From: Deltaproteobacteria bacterium | GTDB taxonomy: Bacteria > Desulfobacterota > Dissulfuribacteria > Dissulfuribacterales > DYLC01 | Reading direction: 5' to 3' | Assembly: GCA_028695735.1 (NCBI GenBank) | Contig: JAQVIJ010000001.1 | Coordinates: 113,081 to 177,080, forward strand | Length of the DNA: 64,000 bases | Shown: positions 17,165-26,697 of the stretch, piece by piece | Layout of the letters: each line of letters begins with the position of its first letter | Numbering within the stretch: position 1 is the stretch's first letter | Position numbers and translations under genes: made by a program | The notes under the pieces: generated by a model | The model's input: the letters and a program-made list of their open reading frames with translations, nothing else | The model's database searches: none | Told to the model about the DNA's origin: nothing

Positions 17165-19612
17165 TCAGAATGTAGGGGCGACCGGCCGGTCGCCCCTACT
17201 GCTGATTTTATCCTTGAAGACCAGGGGCAAAACCTCATTCATGTGCCTGACCGGCATAAAGTTTACGGCACGTCTGAGATACGCAGGCAATTCCTCCAGG
17301 TCCTTCAGGTTCTGTTCAGGGATTATGACCGTCTCGATTCCATAGCGCAGGGCAGCCAAGGCCTTTTCTTTCAGCCCGCCTATGGGCAAGACACGGCCTC
17401 GCAGAGTGATCTCTCCGGTCATGGCCACATTCTTCCGGACAGCCTTTCCAAGGGCCGACGATATGATGGCGGTGGTGAGGGTGATGCCTGCGGAGGGCCC
17501 ATCCTTTGGGACAGCGCCGGAGGGCACATGGACATGCAGGTCCTTTTCCTCGAAAAATTTGGGGTCTATGCCCAATTTCTCCAGAATGGACTTGGTATAG
17601 CTCAGGGCGGCCTGGCAGGATTCCTTCATAACCTCGCCCAGAAGCCCTGTGATCACCACATTGCCCTTGCCCTTCACAAGGGCCGCCTCTATACGCAGGA
17701 CTTCCCCTCCATAGGGTGTCCAGGCCAGCCCTGTGGACACGCCTATCTCATCCTCTTCCATGGCCAACTCAGGCTGGTATCTGGCCACACCCAGGTATCG
17801 CTGAAGATTTTTGGGAGTGACCTTGAACGGCCCCTCCTGACCCTCAGCCAGTCTTTTGGCCACCTTTCTGCAAATTGCACCGATCTGACGCTCCAGCTCA
17901 CGCACACCGGCCTCACGGGTATAATCAGTAATGACAGCTGTGAGGGCAGGTTCGGTTATCTCCATCTGATCCGGTTTTATTCCGTGTTCTTTGGTCTGCT
18001 TGGGAATGAGATACCGCATGGCTATCTGTTTTTTCTCTTCAGTGGTATAGCCAGACAGCTCTATGAGCTCCAAACGGTCTAAAAGAGGGGATGGAATGGT
18101 ATCCGTGGCATTGGCCGTCAGGATAAATATGACCTTGGAGAGGTCAAAGGGCAGATCGATATAGTGGTCCACAAAGCTGTTGTTCTGCTCGGGGTCCAAT
18201 GCCTCCAGAAGGGCTGATGCAGGGTCCCCTCGAAAATCCGTTCCAATCTTATCCACCTCGTCCATCATAAAGACAGGGTTATTGGTGCCGGCACGTTTGA
18301 GACCCTGTATGATCCTGCCAGGCATGGCGCCTAAGTATGTCCGCCTGTGGCCTCGAATCTCCGCCTCATCCCTCACTCCGCCCAAGGAGATGCGCACGAA
18401 CTTTCTACCTATGGCCCTGGCGATGGAGCGGCCGAGGGAGGTCTTGCCCACACCCGGGGGCCCCAGAAAACACAGAATGGGGCCTTTCGCCTGACGATTC
18501 AGCTTTCTGACGGCTATGTACTCCAATATCCGCTCTTTGATCTTTTCCAGGTCATAATGTTCTTCGTCCAACACCCGTCTGGCATAGGCCACATCCATCT
18601 TGTCACGCGTCGCTGACGACCACGGCAGATCGATGAGCCATTCGATATACGTACGCACCATGGAGGTCTCGCCGGAATCTGGATGCATGGCCTCCAGGCG
18701 GTCTATCTGTTTCATGGCCTCTTCATAGACATCCTGCGGCATCTTCGCCTCTAAAACACCCTCGCGCAATTCCTCCAGTTCATCCTCTTTTTCGTCGAGT
18801 TCTCCGAGTTCTTTTTTTATGGCCCTAAGCTGTTCACGCAGGAAATACTCCCGTTGCGTGCGATTCATCTCCTCTTTGGCCTCGGATTGAATCTTGGCCT
18901 GCACAAACGATATCTCCAGCTCGCGAGAGAGCAGGTCGTTTAAGACCTTGAGCCGCTCCAATGGATCAACGAGTTCCAGCAGATGCTGTGCGTCAGCAAG
19001 TGCAAAACGCATATTGGAAGCGATCATGTCGGCCAATCTGCCGGGGTCGTCAATCTCATTCAAAATGCCGGTCAATTCAGGGTTCAATACACCCTTAAGC
19101 CCGAAAAGCTTTTCTGCCTGCTCTCTGACATTTCGGATAAGGGCCTCGATCTCGACCCCTGTTCCCTTGGGCGGCACCTCAGGCAGGGGCTTGAGCCTCA
19201 CAGAGATAAACGGCTTTTCCTGAACGAATGTCAGTATTTTGGCCTTCATGATGGCCTGAGCGAGTATCTTGAGACGTCCGTCAGGCAACTGAAGCCCCCT
19301 CATGACCACAGCGACCACCCCTATCTTATACAGCCCATCCTTGCCCGGGTCCTCTTCGGCTGAATCCTTCTGCGTAACGAGAAAGATGAGTTTATTGGTG
19401 GCCATGGCCTCGTTGACCGCCGCCACAGATGCGCCTCTTCCCACAAATAACGGGACGATCATGGATGGATAAATAACTATGTCTCTTACCGCCATGAGGG
19501 GCAATTGATCTGGAATGTCGATGGATTGTTGGTCCCCGAATTCGATTATGCTGGTCAAGGTGTCAGATATTTCCATGGATTGAACCGCCTCATTTAAAGA
19601 ATTGACCGACAC
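17165..19612 (-). CDS. lon: ATP-dependent protease Lon
   Basis: Cytoplasmic AAA+ serine protease degrading damaged and regulatory proteins. The 815-aa protein has the N-terminal LON substrate domain, a coiled coil, Walker [14 protein letters not shown], Walker [12 protein letters not shown], and the Ser-Lys catalytic dyad S707 (KDGPSAG) and K750 (GGLKEK). The call starts at GTG 19612; ATG 19576, which has GAGGCGG upstream, is an equally good start. The last codons ([12 protein letters not shown]) are encoded by a 28-bp palindromic repeat, so the C-terminus has been replaced or extended by repeat DNA. Confidence 0.95.
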   Translation of the reverse strand: MSVNSLNEAVQSMEISDTLTSIIEFGDQQSIDIPDQLPLMAVRDIVIYPSMIVPLFVGRGASVAAVNEAMATNKLIFLVTQKDSAEEDPGKDGLYKIGVVAVVMRGLQLPDGRLKILAQAIMKAKILTFVQEKPFISVRLKPLPEVPPKGTGVEIEALIRNVREQAEKLFGLKGVLNPELTGILNEIDDPGRLADMIASNMRFALADAQHLLELVDPLERLKVLNDLLSRELEISFVQAKIQSEAKEEMNRTQREYFLREQLRAIKKELGELDEKEDELEELREGVLEAKMPQDVYEEAMKQIDRLEAMHPDSGETSMVRTYIEWLIDLPWSSATRDKMDVAYARRVLDEEHYDLEKIKERILEYIAVRKLNRQAKGPILCFLGPPGVGKTSLGRSIARAIGRKFVRISLGGVRDEAEIRGHRRTYLGAMPGRIIQGLKRAGTNNPVFMMDEVDKIGTDFRGDPASALLEALDPEQNNSFVDHYIDLPFDLSKVIFILTANATDTIPSPLLDRLELIELSGYTTEEKKQIAMRYLIPKQTKEHGIKPDQMEITEPALTAVITDYTREAGVRELERQIGAICRKVAKRLAEGQEGPFKVTPKNLQRYLGVARYQPELAMEEDEIGVSTGLAWTPYGGEVLRIEAALVKGKGNVVITGLLGEVMKESCQAALSYTKSILEKLGIDPKFFEEKDLHVHVPSGAVPKDGPSAGITLTTAIISSALGKAVRKNVAMTGEITLRGRVLPIGGLKEKALAALRYGIETVIIPEQNLKDLEELPAYLRRAVNFMPVRHMNEVLPLVFKDKISSRGDRPVAPTF
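17172..17199. repeat. 28-bp perfect palindrome, copy 2, inside the lon 3' end
   Basis: Identical to the palindrome at 15669-15696. Here it is inside the lon reading frame, encodes residues of RGDRPVAPT and ends 5 nt before the TGA stop. It probably also forms a strong hairpin at the end of the lon message before the peptidase start. Confidence 0.85.
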
Positions 19613-19671
19613 CGCTATAAAAAGATGTCACACTCGGTAGCTGAACGCCGTATCGGAATTTTTCATTCCAA

Positions 19672-19699
19672 ATTACAGGATACCACGGCAGGCTGTCAA
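19672..19699 (-). promoter_or_regulatory. putative sigma-70 promoter of lon
   Basis: On the minus strand TTGACA (19699-19694), a 16-bp spacer and TGTAAT (19677-19672) lie 60 nt before the lon start. A small inverted repeat GGAAT-TTTTC-ATTCC follows at about 19655-19669, in the untranslated leader. Confidence 0.55.
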
Positions 19700-19771
19700 A
19701 CCCTGATATAATGGTGATGATTTATTTTTGAGGGCACCCCTATGCAACAATACCCCGTAAAGGGAACGGTC

Positions 19772-21049
19772 CTATCTACCTACCAGATGATTTTGGTGCC
19801 ACCTGCCCACATATCTTTTGCCGGTTGAGTCTATGTAAATGCCATCGCCCTCCGCAGCGTTGTTTTTGAATTTACCCATAAACTTGCTGACATCAGAAAA
19901 GACATACACGCCTTCACCGGAAAACCTGTTTTCAGACCATTCACCCGAATATTTATGCCCGTTTTTGAAAAGATATGTGCCATTGCCGCTTCGCAGACCA
20001 TTTTTTATAGTGCCGGAATATCTGTCGCCATCAGGGTATGTAACTACTACCTCACCCACAAAGTCATTCTTTTTCATGGGACCGGACACCTTTATGCCAT
20101 TGCCGCAATCCAAGGCACCCTCCCCTGCCGGCAGATCCTCCAACCACCTGCCGCCATAGCGGATTCCGGCCGATGTGGTGTAGGCGCCTTGACCGCTCCT
20201 TTTTCCGTGCTCCCAATGACCCTGATATACATCACCGTTCCAATAAACCTGTTTACCCTCGCCATGGGGAATGCCGTTTACAACATCGCCCTGGTAACTC
20301 ATTCCATCCGCATACTTGAAATAGCCCTGACCATTGGGCAGGCCGTCGGCAAACTCGCCTTCGTATCTCGTTTTGTCAGCCAGCACAAGGGTCCCCTTGC
20401 CGTTTTTTACACCCTTTTTCCAGTCGCCGTCATACACCGTTCCATCAGGATAGGTCATGATGCCTTTCCCCGAGGGCAATCCTCGTTCCCAGTAACCGTC
20501 ATAACGCGCCCCATCGGCAAATATCCGAATGCCTTTCCCGTGATAAAGACCATTCAGCATCTCCCCTGAGTATGAACCGCCATCGGCATAAATCTGCTGC
20601 GTAGCCGCCTTTCCAGACGCAGCAGCATGAACATCAGAGACCTTTCCACCGGCCACATCCTTGACACCATTCACCACGAGCACACCGTTTTCATAGGTCA
20701 CAGCATGCCTCGAACCATCCTGCAATGTGAGATAGCCATTTCCATGCCTATCCCCCCTTTTCCATTGTCCTTCATATTTTTCGCCGTTGGCGTCCAATAG
20801 AATCCCGAAACCATCCTCCCTGCCATTGACCCATTCGCCCTCATAATAAGAACCATCATTATAGATTCTCTTACCCTTACCATGACGCTTACCGTCTTTC
20901 CACTCTCCCAGATACTTGCTGTTGCTGTACTCAAATACACCATAACCATCCATACAATTTCCTTGCACACAATCAGCAAGAATTTTATTTGCCACAAGTA
21001 TATTTAATATTATCAATGTGCTTAAACAAATGATTATTTTATTGAGCAT
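19772..21049 (-). CDS. secreted MORN-repeat protein
   Basis: 425-aa protein with an N-terminal signal peptide (hydrophobic about residues 5-24) and about 14 MORN repeats of the form Y-x-G-x-W/F-x2-G-x3-G-x-G, e.g. YEGEWVNGREDGFG and YDGDWKKGVKNGKG. A degenerate stretch (about 115-145) divides the array. MORN repeats form an elongated beta sheet that acts as a scaffold or lipid- or cell-wall-associated platform; the precise role here is unknown. A clear AAAAGGAG site precedes ATG 21049. It is the last gene of a three-gene unit with a TPR protein (20 nt upstream) and a haem-type sensor. Confidence 0.88.
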   Translation of the reverse strand: MLNKIIICLSTLIILNILVANKILADCVQGNCMDGYGVFEYSNSKYLGEWKDGKRHGKGKRIYNDGSYYEGEWVNGREDGFGILLDANGEKYEGQWKRGDRHGNGYLTLQDGSRHAVTYENGVLVVNGVKDVAGGKVSDVHAAASGKAATQQIYADGGSYSGEMLNGLYHGKGIRIFADGARYDGYWERGLPSGKGIMTYPDGTVYDGDWKKGVKNGKGTLVLADKTRYEGEFADGLPNGQGYFKYADGMSYQGDVVNGIPHGEGKQVYWNGDVYQGHWEHGKRSGQGAYTTSAGIRYGGRWLEDLPAGEGALDCGNGIKVSGPMKKNDFVGEVVVTYPDGDRYSGTIKNGLRSGNGTYLFKNGHKYSGEWSENRFSGEGVYVFSDVSKFMGKFKNNAAEGDGIYIDSTGKRYVGRWHQNHLVGR

Positions 21050-21069
21050 GTTTTTCTCCTTTTACTAAA

Positions 21070-21756
21070 CTATTTACTGCCTAATGTTGTAAAATAACCC
21101 ATATCCATATTGTTTTTTTGTTTCAACTCATTGATATATTTTTCTGTCATATTCGACAAATTCTTTTGTTTTTCTATTTCAGTAGCATTCAATGAACAAA
21201 TTTGTTTATCAAATGGCTGCTGGATACTTATCGCAATATTTTCTATAGGTTTTTCAATCTCTTTTGCCGCTGGCGGTTCTTTAGGTTTTATCTCCTGTGT
21301 TTCAGGCATTTTAGGTTGCGATACTTCTTTTTTAGGTATCATTGGCGTCAATGCTTCCAATTCCTTAGCCAATCTCTGATCATTTGGATTTAATCTCAGT
21401 GCATTTTTATATGCCTCTGCTGCCTCTGCATAACTACCACTATTTTTTAATACATCTCCAAGCCCTACATAATACTTTGGATTCTTGCTGTCTGTTGATA
21501 TAGCTTTCTTATAATAATTAGCTGCCTCTGAATACTTTCTCAAGCGTTCAAGAGAATAGGCATAAGCATAATTCCAGTCAGGATCCTTATTACACTGTTC
21601 AATAGCATTCCCCAGAATTTTATTTTTTTCCAATAATGAACTTGTTGATTCAGCCTGTCCGATAACAGCTTTACAGTCAGCGGCACTAACATTTGAAGTA
21701 CTTATACAAGTTACAGCTAAAAAGGCATAACATATAAGAATTATTTTTCTGAACAT
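21070..21756 (-). CDS. secreted TPR-repeat protein
   Basis: 228-aa protein with a signal peptide (residues 1-26, ending around SNVSAAD). Two to three TPR units cover about residues 60-130 (WNYAYAYSLERLRKYSEAAN, then YYVGLGDVLKNSGSYAEAAE). A Lys/Pro/Glu-rich linker and a helical C-terminus follow. The gene starts 9 nt after the sensor gene stop, with AGGAGAG before the ATG, and is followed by the MORN gene. A periplasmic adaptor in one assembly with these neighbours is a reasonable guess, but unproven. Confidence 0.85.
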   Translation of the reverse strand: MFRKIILICYAFLAVTCISTSNVSAADCKAVIGQAESTSSLLEKNKILGNAIEQCNKDPDWNYAYAYSLERLRKYSEAANYYKKAISTDSKNPKYYVGLGDVLKNSGSYAEAAEAYKNALRLNPNDQRLAKELEALTPMIPKKEVSQPKMPETQEIKPKEPPAAKEIEKPIENIAISIQQPFDKQICSLNATEIEKQKNLSNMTEKYINELKQKNNMDMGYFTTLGSK

Positions 21757-21765
21757 ATGTCTCTC

Positions 21766-22638
21766 CTATAACATCTTTTGCATTTTATTTATACTTATTC
21801 TCAGTCTGTTGATAGATTTTGCCAACTCTGATATCTCATCTTTTCCCGAATATACTATCTTTTCGTCCAATTTTTCACCAATACTGATCTCTTCAGCCCG
21901 CTTGCTCAGCTCGACTATGGGTCTTATAATGGTCTTGTTCAAGGTCAGACTGATAATAAGAATAGCTACCAGCAAAATGGCTGCGCCAAGACCAAATATC
22001 CTGAAGGCATTGTATCTGGCATCGATCAAAACCTGCTCAAATGGAATATAGACTATAAACATCGAAAGGACATCATTCACCTGCCAATTATAACCATGAG
22101 TCGAACCATATATGGCAACCTGATCCTTGGGCGCATCCACAGGAGAACCATGACACTTGAGACAATCGGCCTTCACAGCAATAGGCCGAGCCAGAAAATA
22201 AACACGGCCTCTATTATCTAAGGTTAAAAAACCCTTCTGTTGTTTAAGATTGGGTTGGGCCTTGAACTCCTGAATTATACGGGTTTCTTCCGGATTAGCT
22301 GCATTTTCCTTGCGCAGAGGATTGAGACTGGCATATTTTATTTCATAAGCAGGCATATAGGTCTTGAAATTTTCATGTATCAAGCGTGATGCAGCAAAAC
22401 CTGACATGAGTTCCGGATAGAAACGATCCTTTTCCAGAAGCTCCATAGCCAGAGGTATCTGCTTCTGCATAAAATAATCGAGGGATGCCAGTTGATACAG
22501 AAATATCAATTCCCCTTTCTCTTCAGCCGCCATTTTGGCGTTGTTGACACCCATCCAATACGTGGCGATACTTATAACCGTCAAAACCAAAAAACTGATA
22601 GCCCCCAAAAGTATGCCAAAACGTCTGCCGATTCCCAT
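21766..22638 (-). CDS. membrane sensor with DUF3365 haem-type domain and HAMP
   Basis: 290-aa inner-membrane protein with two membrane helices (about 7-28 and 205-227) enclosing a periplasmic DUF3365 (Tll0287-like) domain that has one c-type haem motif, C159-L-K-C162-H163. The second helix leads into a HAMP domain (about 228-280) and the protein stops there, with no kinase, cyclase or methyl-accepting output domain. Members are gas or redox sensors. I use ATG 22638 because GAGGGGG lies 6 nt upstream; an upstream start would add 20 atypical residues. Output must come from a partner, perhaps the co-transcribed TPR or MORN proteins. Confidence 0.85.
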   Translation of the reverse strand: MGIGRRFGILLGAISFLVLTVISIATYWMGVNNAKMAAEEKGELIFLYQLASLDYFMQKQIPLAMELLEKDRFYPELMSGFAASRLIHENFKTYMPAYEIKYASLNPLRKENAANPEETRIIQEFKAQPNLKQQKGFLTLDNRGRVYFLARPIAVKADCLKCHGSPVDAPKDQVAIYGSTHGYNWQVNDVLSMFIVYIPFEQVLIDARYNAFRIFGLGAAILLVAILIISLTLNKTIIRPIVELSKRAEEISIGEKLDEKIVYSGKDEISELAKSINRLRISINKMQKML

Positions 22639-22668
22639 AATGACCCCCTCTTGTGAAAATTGTTTTTT

Positions 22669-22697
22669 ATAATAAAACAAAAAACCGCAAAAAGACA
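22669..22697 (-). promoter_or_regulatory. putative promoter of the sensor-TPR-MORN operon
   Basis: On the minus strand TTGTCT (22697-22692), 17 bp and TATTAT (22674-22669) lie 31 nt before the sensor start codon. Confidence 0.4.
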
Positions 22698-22943
22698 ATA
22701 TGAATAAATTATTATGCCCTCACAGATACCCAAATTTCGCGATCGAATCTAAAAAAATAAAAAAGATACTGTGAATGGGGCGGCAGAGGGGGGTCTTTGT
22801 TCCTTAATGCAGCACCTTCAAAACATCAAGGCTAGCCAAGACATTTTTTGCTTTTCTGACAGATAGAAGGCTGAATTTGAAATAATTCTCTATTGCACAA
22901 TCCTTTCTTCTATATTATTAAACCAAAGGGATATACTGTCGAT

Positions 22944-22992
22944 GCCGGAAGGGCAACATATCAAGTTGGTTATATTGTCCGGCGTGTTTTTT
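22944..22992 (+). terminator. hairpin with T-run in the leader of the cytochrome gene
   Basis: GCCGGA and TCCGGC, with further partial pairing CAACATA/TATATTG inside, form a stem followed at once by GTGTTTTTT. It sits 55 nt upstream of the cytochrome start, so it could end an upstream transcript or attenuate this one. Confidence 0.45.
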
Positions 22993-23046
22993 GATCGTCT
23001 TATGCGATATGAATAATAAAGAACAACAGGGGCGGAGGTGTGTCAA

Positions 23047-23352
23047 ATGCGAAAATTCATGGTCAGTCTCATGGCGAGTGCCTTCCTTATGGCCGGCATG
23101 GATGTAATGGCTGCCGGTGATCAGGATTTATTTCTGTCCAAGTGTGGCAGCTGTCACAAAAAAGATGGGCCGGCTGCCGTTATAAGCCCAGGGGAAAAGG
23201 CTGGGGCTGTGTGGAAGAAATATTTCGAGAGGGCAAGACATCCTGTGGATATCTCGAATATATCGGCTGCTGACATGGCAAAAATTGTCGATTTTCTGGT
23301 ATCACATGCAGCGGACAGCGAACAACCTGCCGCAGCCATCATACCTAAATAA
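23047..23352 (+). CDS. small periplasmic monohaem cytochrome c-like protein
   Basis: 101-aa exported protein with a signal peptide (cleavage likely after VMAAG) and one haem-binding motif CGSCH near the mature N-terminus. The remainder (WKKYFERARHPVDISNISAA and then ADMAKIVDFLVSHA) resembles class I cytochrome c C-terminal helices. I choose ATG 23047 because GGAGGT lies 7 nt upstream; the GTG at 23038 is inside that site. It is followed by a porin gene 108 nt later on the same strand. Probably a soluble electron carrier in the periplasm. Confidence 0.85.
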   Translation: MRKFMVSLMASAFLMAGMDVMAAGDQDLFLSKCGSCHKKDGPAAVISPGEKAGAVWKKYFERARHPVDISNISAADMAKIVDFLVSHAADSEQPAAAIIPK

Positions 23353-23460
23353 TACAACTGATCTAACTGGATATTATTAGCACAAGATATCTACTTTGAA
23401 TCTGTTTATTTTTTACTTGTATTATTGCTTATAGAATTTGTCATATTAAGGAGGGTAGTT

Positions 23461-24921
23461 ATGAACCGTTTGACGGTATCAGTTTTGGGATTGGCATCCG
23501 TATTTGGGATCGGTTCGGCGATCATTCCATCAATGGCAACGGCAGAACAGACCGTAACCATACCTGCGGATACATATAAGGCTATTATTGAACGTCTCGA
23601 TACCCTGCAAAAAAGGGTGGAGCAGTTGGAAAGCAAACCCAAGGAGGCAGCTGCATCCGGAAATGTCAAAAAACAGATAGACGATCTATACGACGCCATG
23701 GACAGAGTTGAGACCAAGACACTCAAAGACCGTCTCAATCTGGGTGCCGAGATTCGCACAAGGCTGGACAACTTCTACGACAAAAACTACATGACACCTC
23801 GTGGAGAAGAGCGGGACCATAATGATAACCACTGGAGCAGCCGCTTCAGAATCAATATGGACGCCGAGATCTCTAAAGAACTGCTTTTCCACGGCCGCCT
23901 TGCAGTCACAAAGAACTGGGCTGACAGCGACAATCCATTTTTCTACACCGACTTCAATCGCGGCCATGCCGCATCTTCGACAAACGTCAATTTCGAGCGC
24001 GCCTATGTGGACTGGACAGTGCCGAATATGCCGGTACCGCTGGCCATCACCTTCGGGCGCCAGCCATCCACCGAAGGCCCTCCTGTGGAATTTAGGGAAA
24101 ATCGTCCTCGCCAATCCACATATCCTTCCCTGCTTTTTGACGGCGAAGCAGATGGTGTGATAGCCACCATAGGTCTGGAACGCTATATTGGATGGAAAGA
24201 ATCCGGACTTCGCTTCGCCTATGGCAAAGGTTATCAGGATGACGACGATTTCGCCAATTACAGGGATTCCGGCTGGGGCATAAAGGACACAAATCTGTTG
24301 GGCGTGTTTTTTGAAAGCCAGATCCCGTCTCTATCCGACAGTCTGATGGTTTTAAGCTATGTACGCGCATGGGACATGGTTGACATGCCCATGAATACAA
24401 ATGTCAATCTTGGGGATCTCGACCTCTTCGGTCTTCATCTTCAGGGGCAGAATATCCTGAAATCCGGTTTTGATGCATTTCTGTCCTTTGGTATGGATGT
24501 AAGCCATCCCAACGGGAAAACCACCATGATAACCTTCAATGGACAACCCCTGTTTGGAGGCGGTCTGCTTTCCAATGACGGACAGGATACCAAAACGGGC
24601 TGGGCCATTTATGCCGGTCTTGTATATACCATGCCGCTTGAGATGCTGAACAACCCTAAACTTGGATTTGAGTATAACCATGGCAGCAAAGACTGGTTCT
24701 CGTTTACTCAATCGAGCCTTGAATTCTACAACAAGTTAGCTACGCGCGGTAATGTATACGACTTCTATTATATCCAACCCTTTAACAAGAATCTTTTTGC
24801 AAGACTTGGTTATACATTTATAGACTATGATTATACATTCAGCGGAATCCATGTAGGTAGCCCACAAAAGAGTGATGAAACATTACAGGATGTCTATCTA
24901 TTGTTAGACTGTAAATTTTAA
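23461..24921 (+). CDS. DUF3373 family outer-membrane porin
   Basis: 486-aa protein with a signal peptide (residues 1-27), a short coiled coil (about 35-60: YKAIIERLDTLQKRVEQLES), and a long beta-strand-rich body that ends with a C-terminal aromatic residue (LLLDCKF), as in outer-membrane beta-barrels. The body matches the DUF3373 type common in Desulfobacterota, with ATFGRQPS-like and GFEYNHGSKDWF motifs. Start ATG 23461 has AGGAGG eight nt upstream. A strong terminator follows. The neighbouring cytochrome suggests the two could serve extracellular or cross-membrane redox work, but that is conjecture. Confidence 0.85.
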   Translation: MNRLTVSVLGLASVFGIGSAIIPSMATAEQTVTIPADTYKAIIERLDTLQKRVEQLESKPKEAAASGNVKKQIDDLYDAMDRVETKTLKDRLNLGAEIRTRLDNFYDKNYMTPRGEERDHNDNHWSSRFRINMDAEISKELLFHGRLAVTKNWADSDNPFFYTDFNRGHAASSTNVNFERAYVDWTVPNMPVPLAITFGRQPSTEGPPVEFRENRPRQSTYPSLLFDGEADGVIATIGLERYIGWKESGLRFAYGKGYQDDDDFANYRDSGWGIKDTNLLGVFFESQIPSLSDSLMVLSYVRAWDMVDMPMNTNVNLGDLDLFGLHLQGQNILKSGFDAFLSFGMDVSHPNGKTTMITFNGQPLFGGGLLSNDGQDTKTGWAIYAGLVYTMPLEMLNNPKLGFEYNHGSKDWFSFTQSSLEFYNKLATRGNVYDFYYIQPFNKNLFARLGYTFIDYDYTFSGIHVGSPQKSDETLQDVYLLLDCKF

Positions 24922-24945
24922 CAGGATTCATATCTCGTAAAACAT

Positions 24946-24984
24946 AAAAGAGGATGTCCAGCTTCATATCTGGCATCCTCTTTT
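24946..24984. terminator. bidirectional Rho-independent terminator
   Basis: AAAAGAGGATG pairs perfectly with CATCCTCTTTT, with additional CCAG/CTGG pairing inside. It separates the porin gene on the plus strand from the PATAN gene on the minus strand and has A/T runs on both sides. Confidence 0.85.
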
Positions 24985-25011
24985 ATATTGTCACATCACT
25001 GCTGGCAATAT

Positions 25012-26064
25012 TCAATCAATCTTTTGAATAGCCTTCCTAAAATCAACTATCACTTCTTCTTCGTCTATCTCTGTACACAACATCTCAGTAAGATGCGGCA
25101 GATTCTCTTTGGCAATAACATTATCGCGTGCCCACTCCTCCAGATGTCTTTTGAAGATATTTTTGGCTATAGGGCCTATGGCACGGGCAAAAACCCTTTG
25201 AATTTCAGTTAATTGTGGGGCAAGGGGGCCAGCCATTATGTCGTCATAAGAAAGGGATGCAGCCCTTCGGTCAAAATCCATGGCATCCACTCCAGACAAT
25301 TCTTCATCAGGCAGATCTGAACTTGCAGAGGCTTCGCCTTGCCAGCCCGTTGCATCAGATGAGGCCAGCTCCGCGCCGTTTGGCTCCTCCGGCAAATCCA
25401 GATCCTCATCTTTTTGACGGGATGCCTCCAACAACAGGAATGTCAGAGGGGTATCAATGTTTTTTTGCTTTTTAGGACAGAAATTTTGAAACTCGAGAGT
25501 GGCATTGTCCCATGCTACGATCTCCAAAGCGGCTTCCTTGCCCGACAATTCGCCGCATCTCGCATCCAGTAATTCCCCATTCTTAAAAAACAATATGCCG
25601 TTTCCCTTGTCTGATTTAACTGTAATCAGACAGGTCTTTGACTCCAATTCTATCATCTGCAGGGCGACCTGCAACGACACACCTGATATATAACCTTTTT
25701 GAGTGGCTGCCATGGCATCCGCAACGGACTTTTCCAATTGCTCCACGCTGGATACAAAACGGAAGCAATCATATCGTTCAGCCAATGTGACAACAGGCAT
25801 ATCTGTATTTGCAAATGCTATGACAGGTATCTCCGACTTAATTGCCGTGAGCTGCGAAAGAAAATTAAAATCATAGGTTGTGATATCAGGAATACAGACT
25901 ATTATGATCTTTATATCCTGCTGTGATATCTCATCAATGATATTATCATGTCTCACAACTGATATTACTTGATAATTATCATATGATGTTTTTATTTTCT
26001 CATATGCATTTAAACATTGCGTAGCATTTTCTATAATGAAAAGGATCGTCTCCATGCCTTTCAC
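25012..26064 (-). CDS. receiver-like and PATAN (DUF4388) domain protein
   Basis: 350-aa cytoplasmic protein. Residues about 5-120 look like a degenerate response-regulator receiver fold (ILFIIENATQ, IIIVCIPDI, IPVIAFANTD), but the usual phospho-Asp pocket is not clear. Residues about 125-225 (KGYISGVSLQVALQMIELES, GILFFKNGELLDARCG) are a PATAN/DUF4388 domain, common in gliding, pilus and phototaxis regulators. The rest is acidic and then helical. GTG at 26064 overlaps the stop of the PilZ gene (GTGA); ATG 26055 is an alternative. It is likely co-expressed with the PilZ protein and may link c-di-GMP to motility or surface behaviour. Confidence 0.8.
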   Translation of the reverse strand: MKGMETILFIIENATQCLNAYEKIKTSYDNYQVISVVRHDNIIDEISQQDIKIIIVCIPDITTYDFNFLSQLTAIKSEIPVIAFANTDMPVVTLAERYDCFRFVSSVEQLEKSVADAMAATQKGYISGVSLQVALQMIELESKTCLITVKSDKGNGILFFKNGELLDARCGELSGKEAALEIVAWDNATLEFQNFCPKKQKNIDTPLTFLLLEASRQKDEDLDLPEEPNGAELASSDATGWQGEASASSDLPDEELSGVDAMDFDRRAASLSYDDIMAGPLAPQLTEIQRVFARAIGPIAKNIFKRHLEEWARDNVIAKENLPHLTEMLCTEIDEEEVIVDFRKAIQKID

Positions 26065-26432
26065 TTGACCTCATTATAGATAAAATTACCAAGTCTGTCT
26101 GTGAATTCACAAGGCGGATTGACAAACTCACAGCCGATAGCAGGATGCTCAAAAAAATTATTGGCCATAATCCACTTGACCTGCAATTGCAATCTTCCGC
26201 TGAAAGTGATGGGCAATCTGCCTTCCAGATGCGTAAGTGTCAATATATCCCCCACATGCAGCTGAATATTACCCACAAGCTGAAAGGCCAGACCGTTTAT
26301 AGAGATATTCATAAGCTGTCCATGAAACGGCGGCTCACCCACTTTTAGAGGTTCAAATGTGGCCATCATCCAATCCGCAGGATCAAAATATATTCGCCTG
26401 TATCGCCTGTTTTCGTTGGCACGCACTGGCAT
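26061..26432 (-). CDS. PilZ domain protein (c-di-GMP receptor candidate)
   Basis: 123-aa single-domain protein. The N-terminal arginine motif (RRYRRIYF, RxxxR type) and the later D/NxSxxG motif (MNISINGLAF) are those needed to bind cyclic di-GMP, so binding is likely. Its last codon overlaps the start of the PATAN protein gene by 4 nt, which indicates translational coupling. There is no membrane segment. Confidence 0.88.
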   Translation of the reverse strand: MPVRANENRRYRRIYFDPADWMMATFEPLKVGEPPFHGQLMNISINGLAFQLVGNIQLHVGDILTLTHLEGRLPITFSGRLQLQVKWIMANNFFEHPAIGCEFVNPPCEFTDRLGNFIYNEVK

Positions 26433-26697
26433 TCTCCATCCTCCTCCGGTTTATTCAATTCGAGTGTAACACTTGAATGGGAATTCTTTAACACAAAATG
26501 TCTTGAATTGCACTCACATTTTATAGCATCCTGTGATTATGGACTTGCACTTACGATGGCTTCGAGTTTTCAAATCCCTTGCGAAACTTATTCATAAATG
26601 GCATTATGGAAAAAATTGAGGTAAGGTGTTCACAAGGCTCATTATTTGAATGCTGGTATGATTGACAGACCTGTCACTCTGCAAGGAAGGAATAACA

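Larger units (their letters stand above)
22639..23046. other. 408-nt divergent intergenic region
   Basis: Holds the likely promoter of the minus-strand sensor operon (22669-22697), an AT-rich stretch, and a hairpin with a T-run in front of the cytochrome gene (22944-22992). I see no gene or RNA gene here. Confidence 0.6.
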
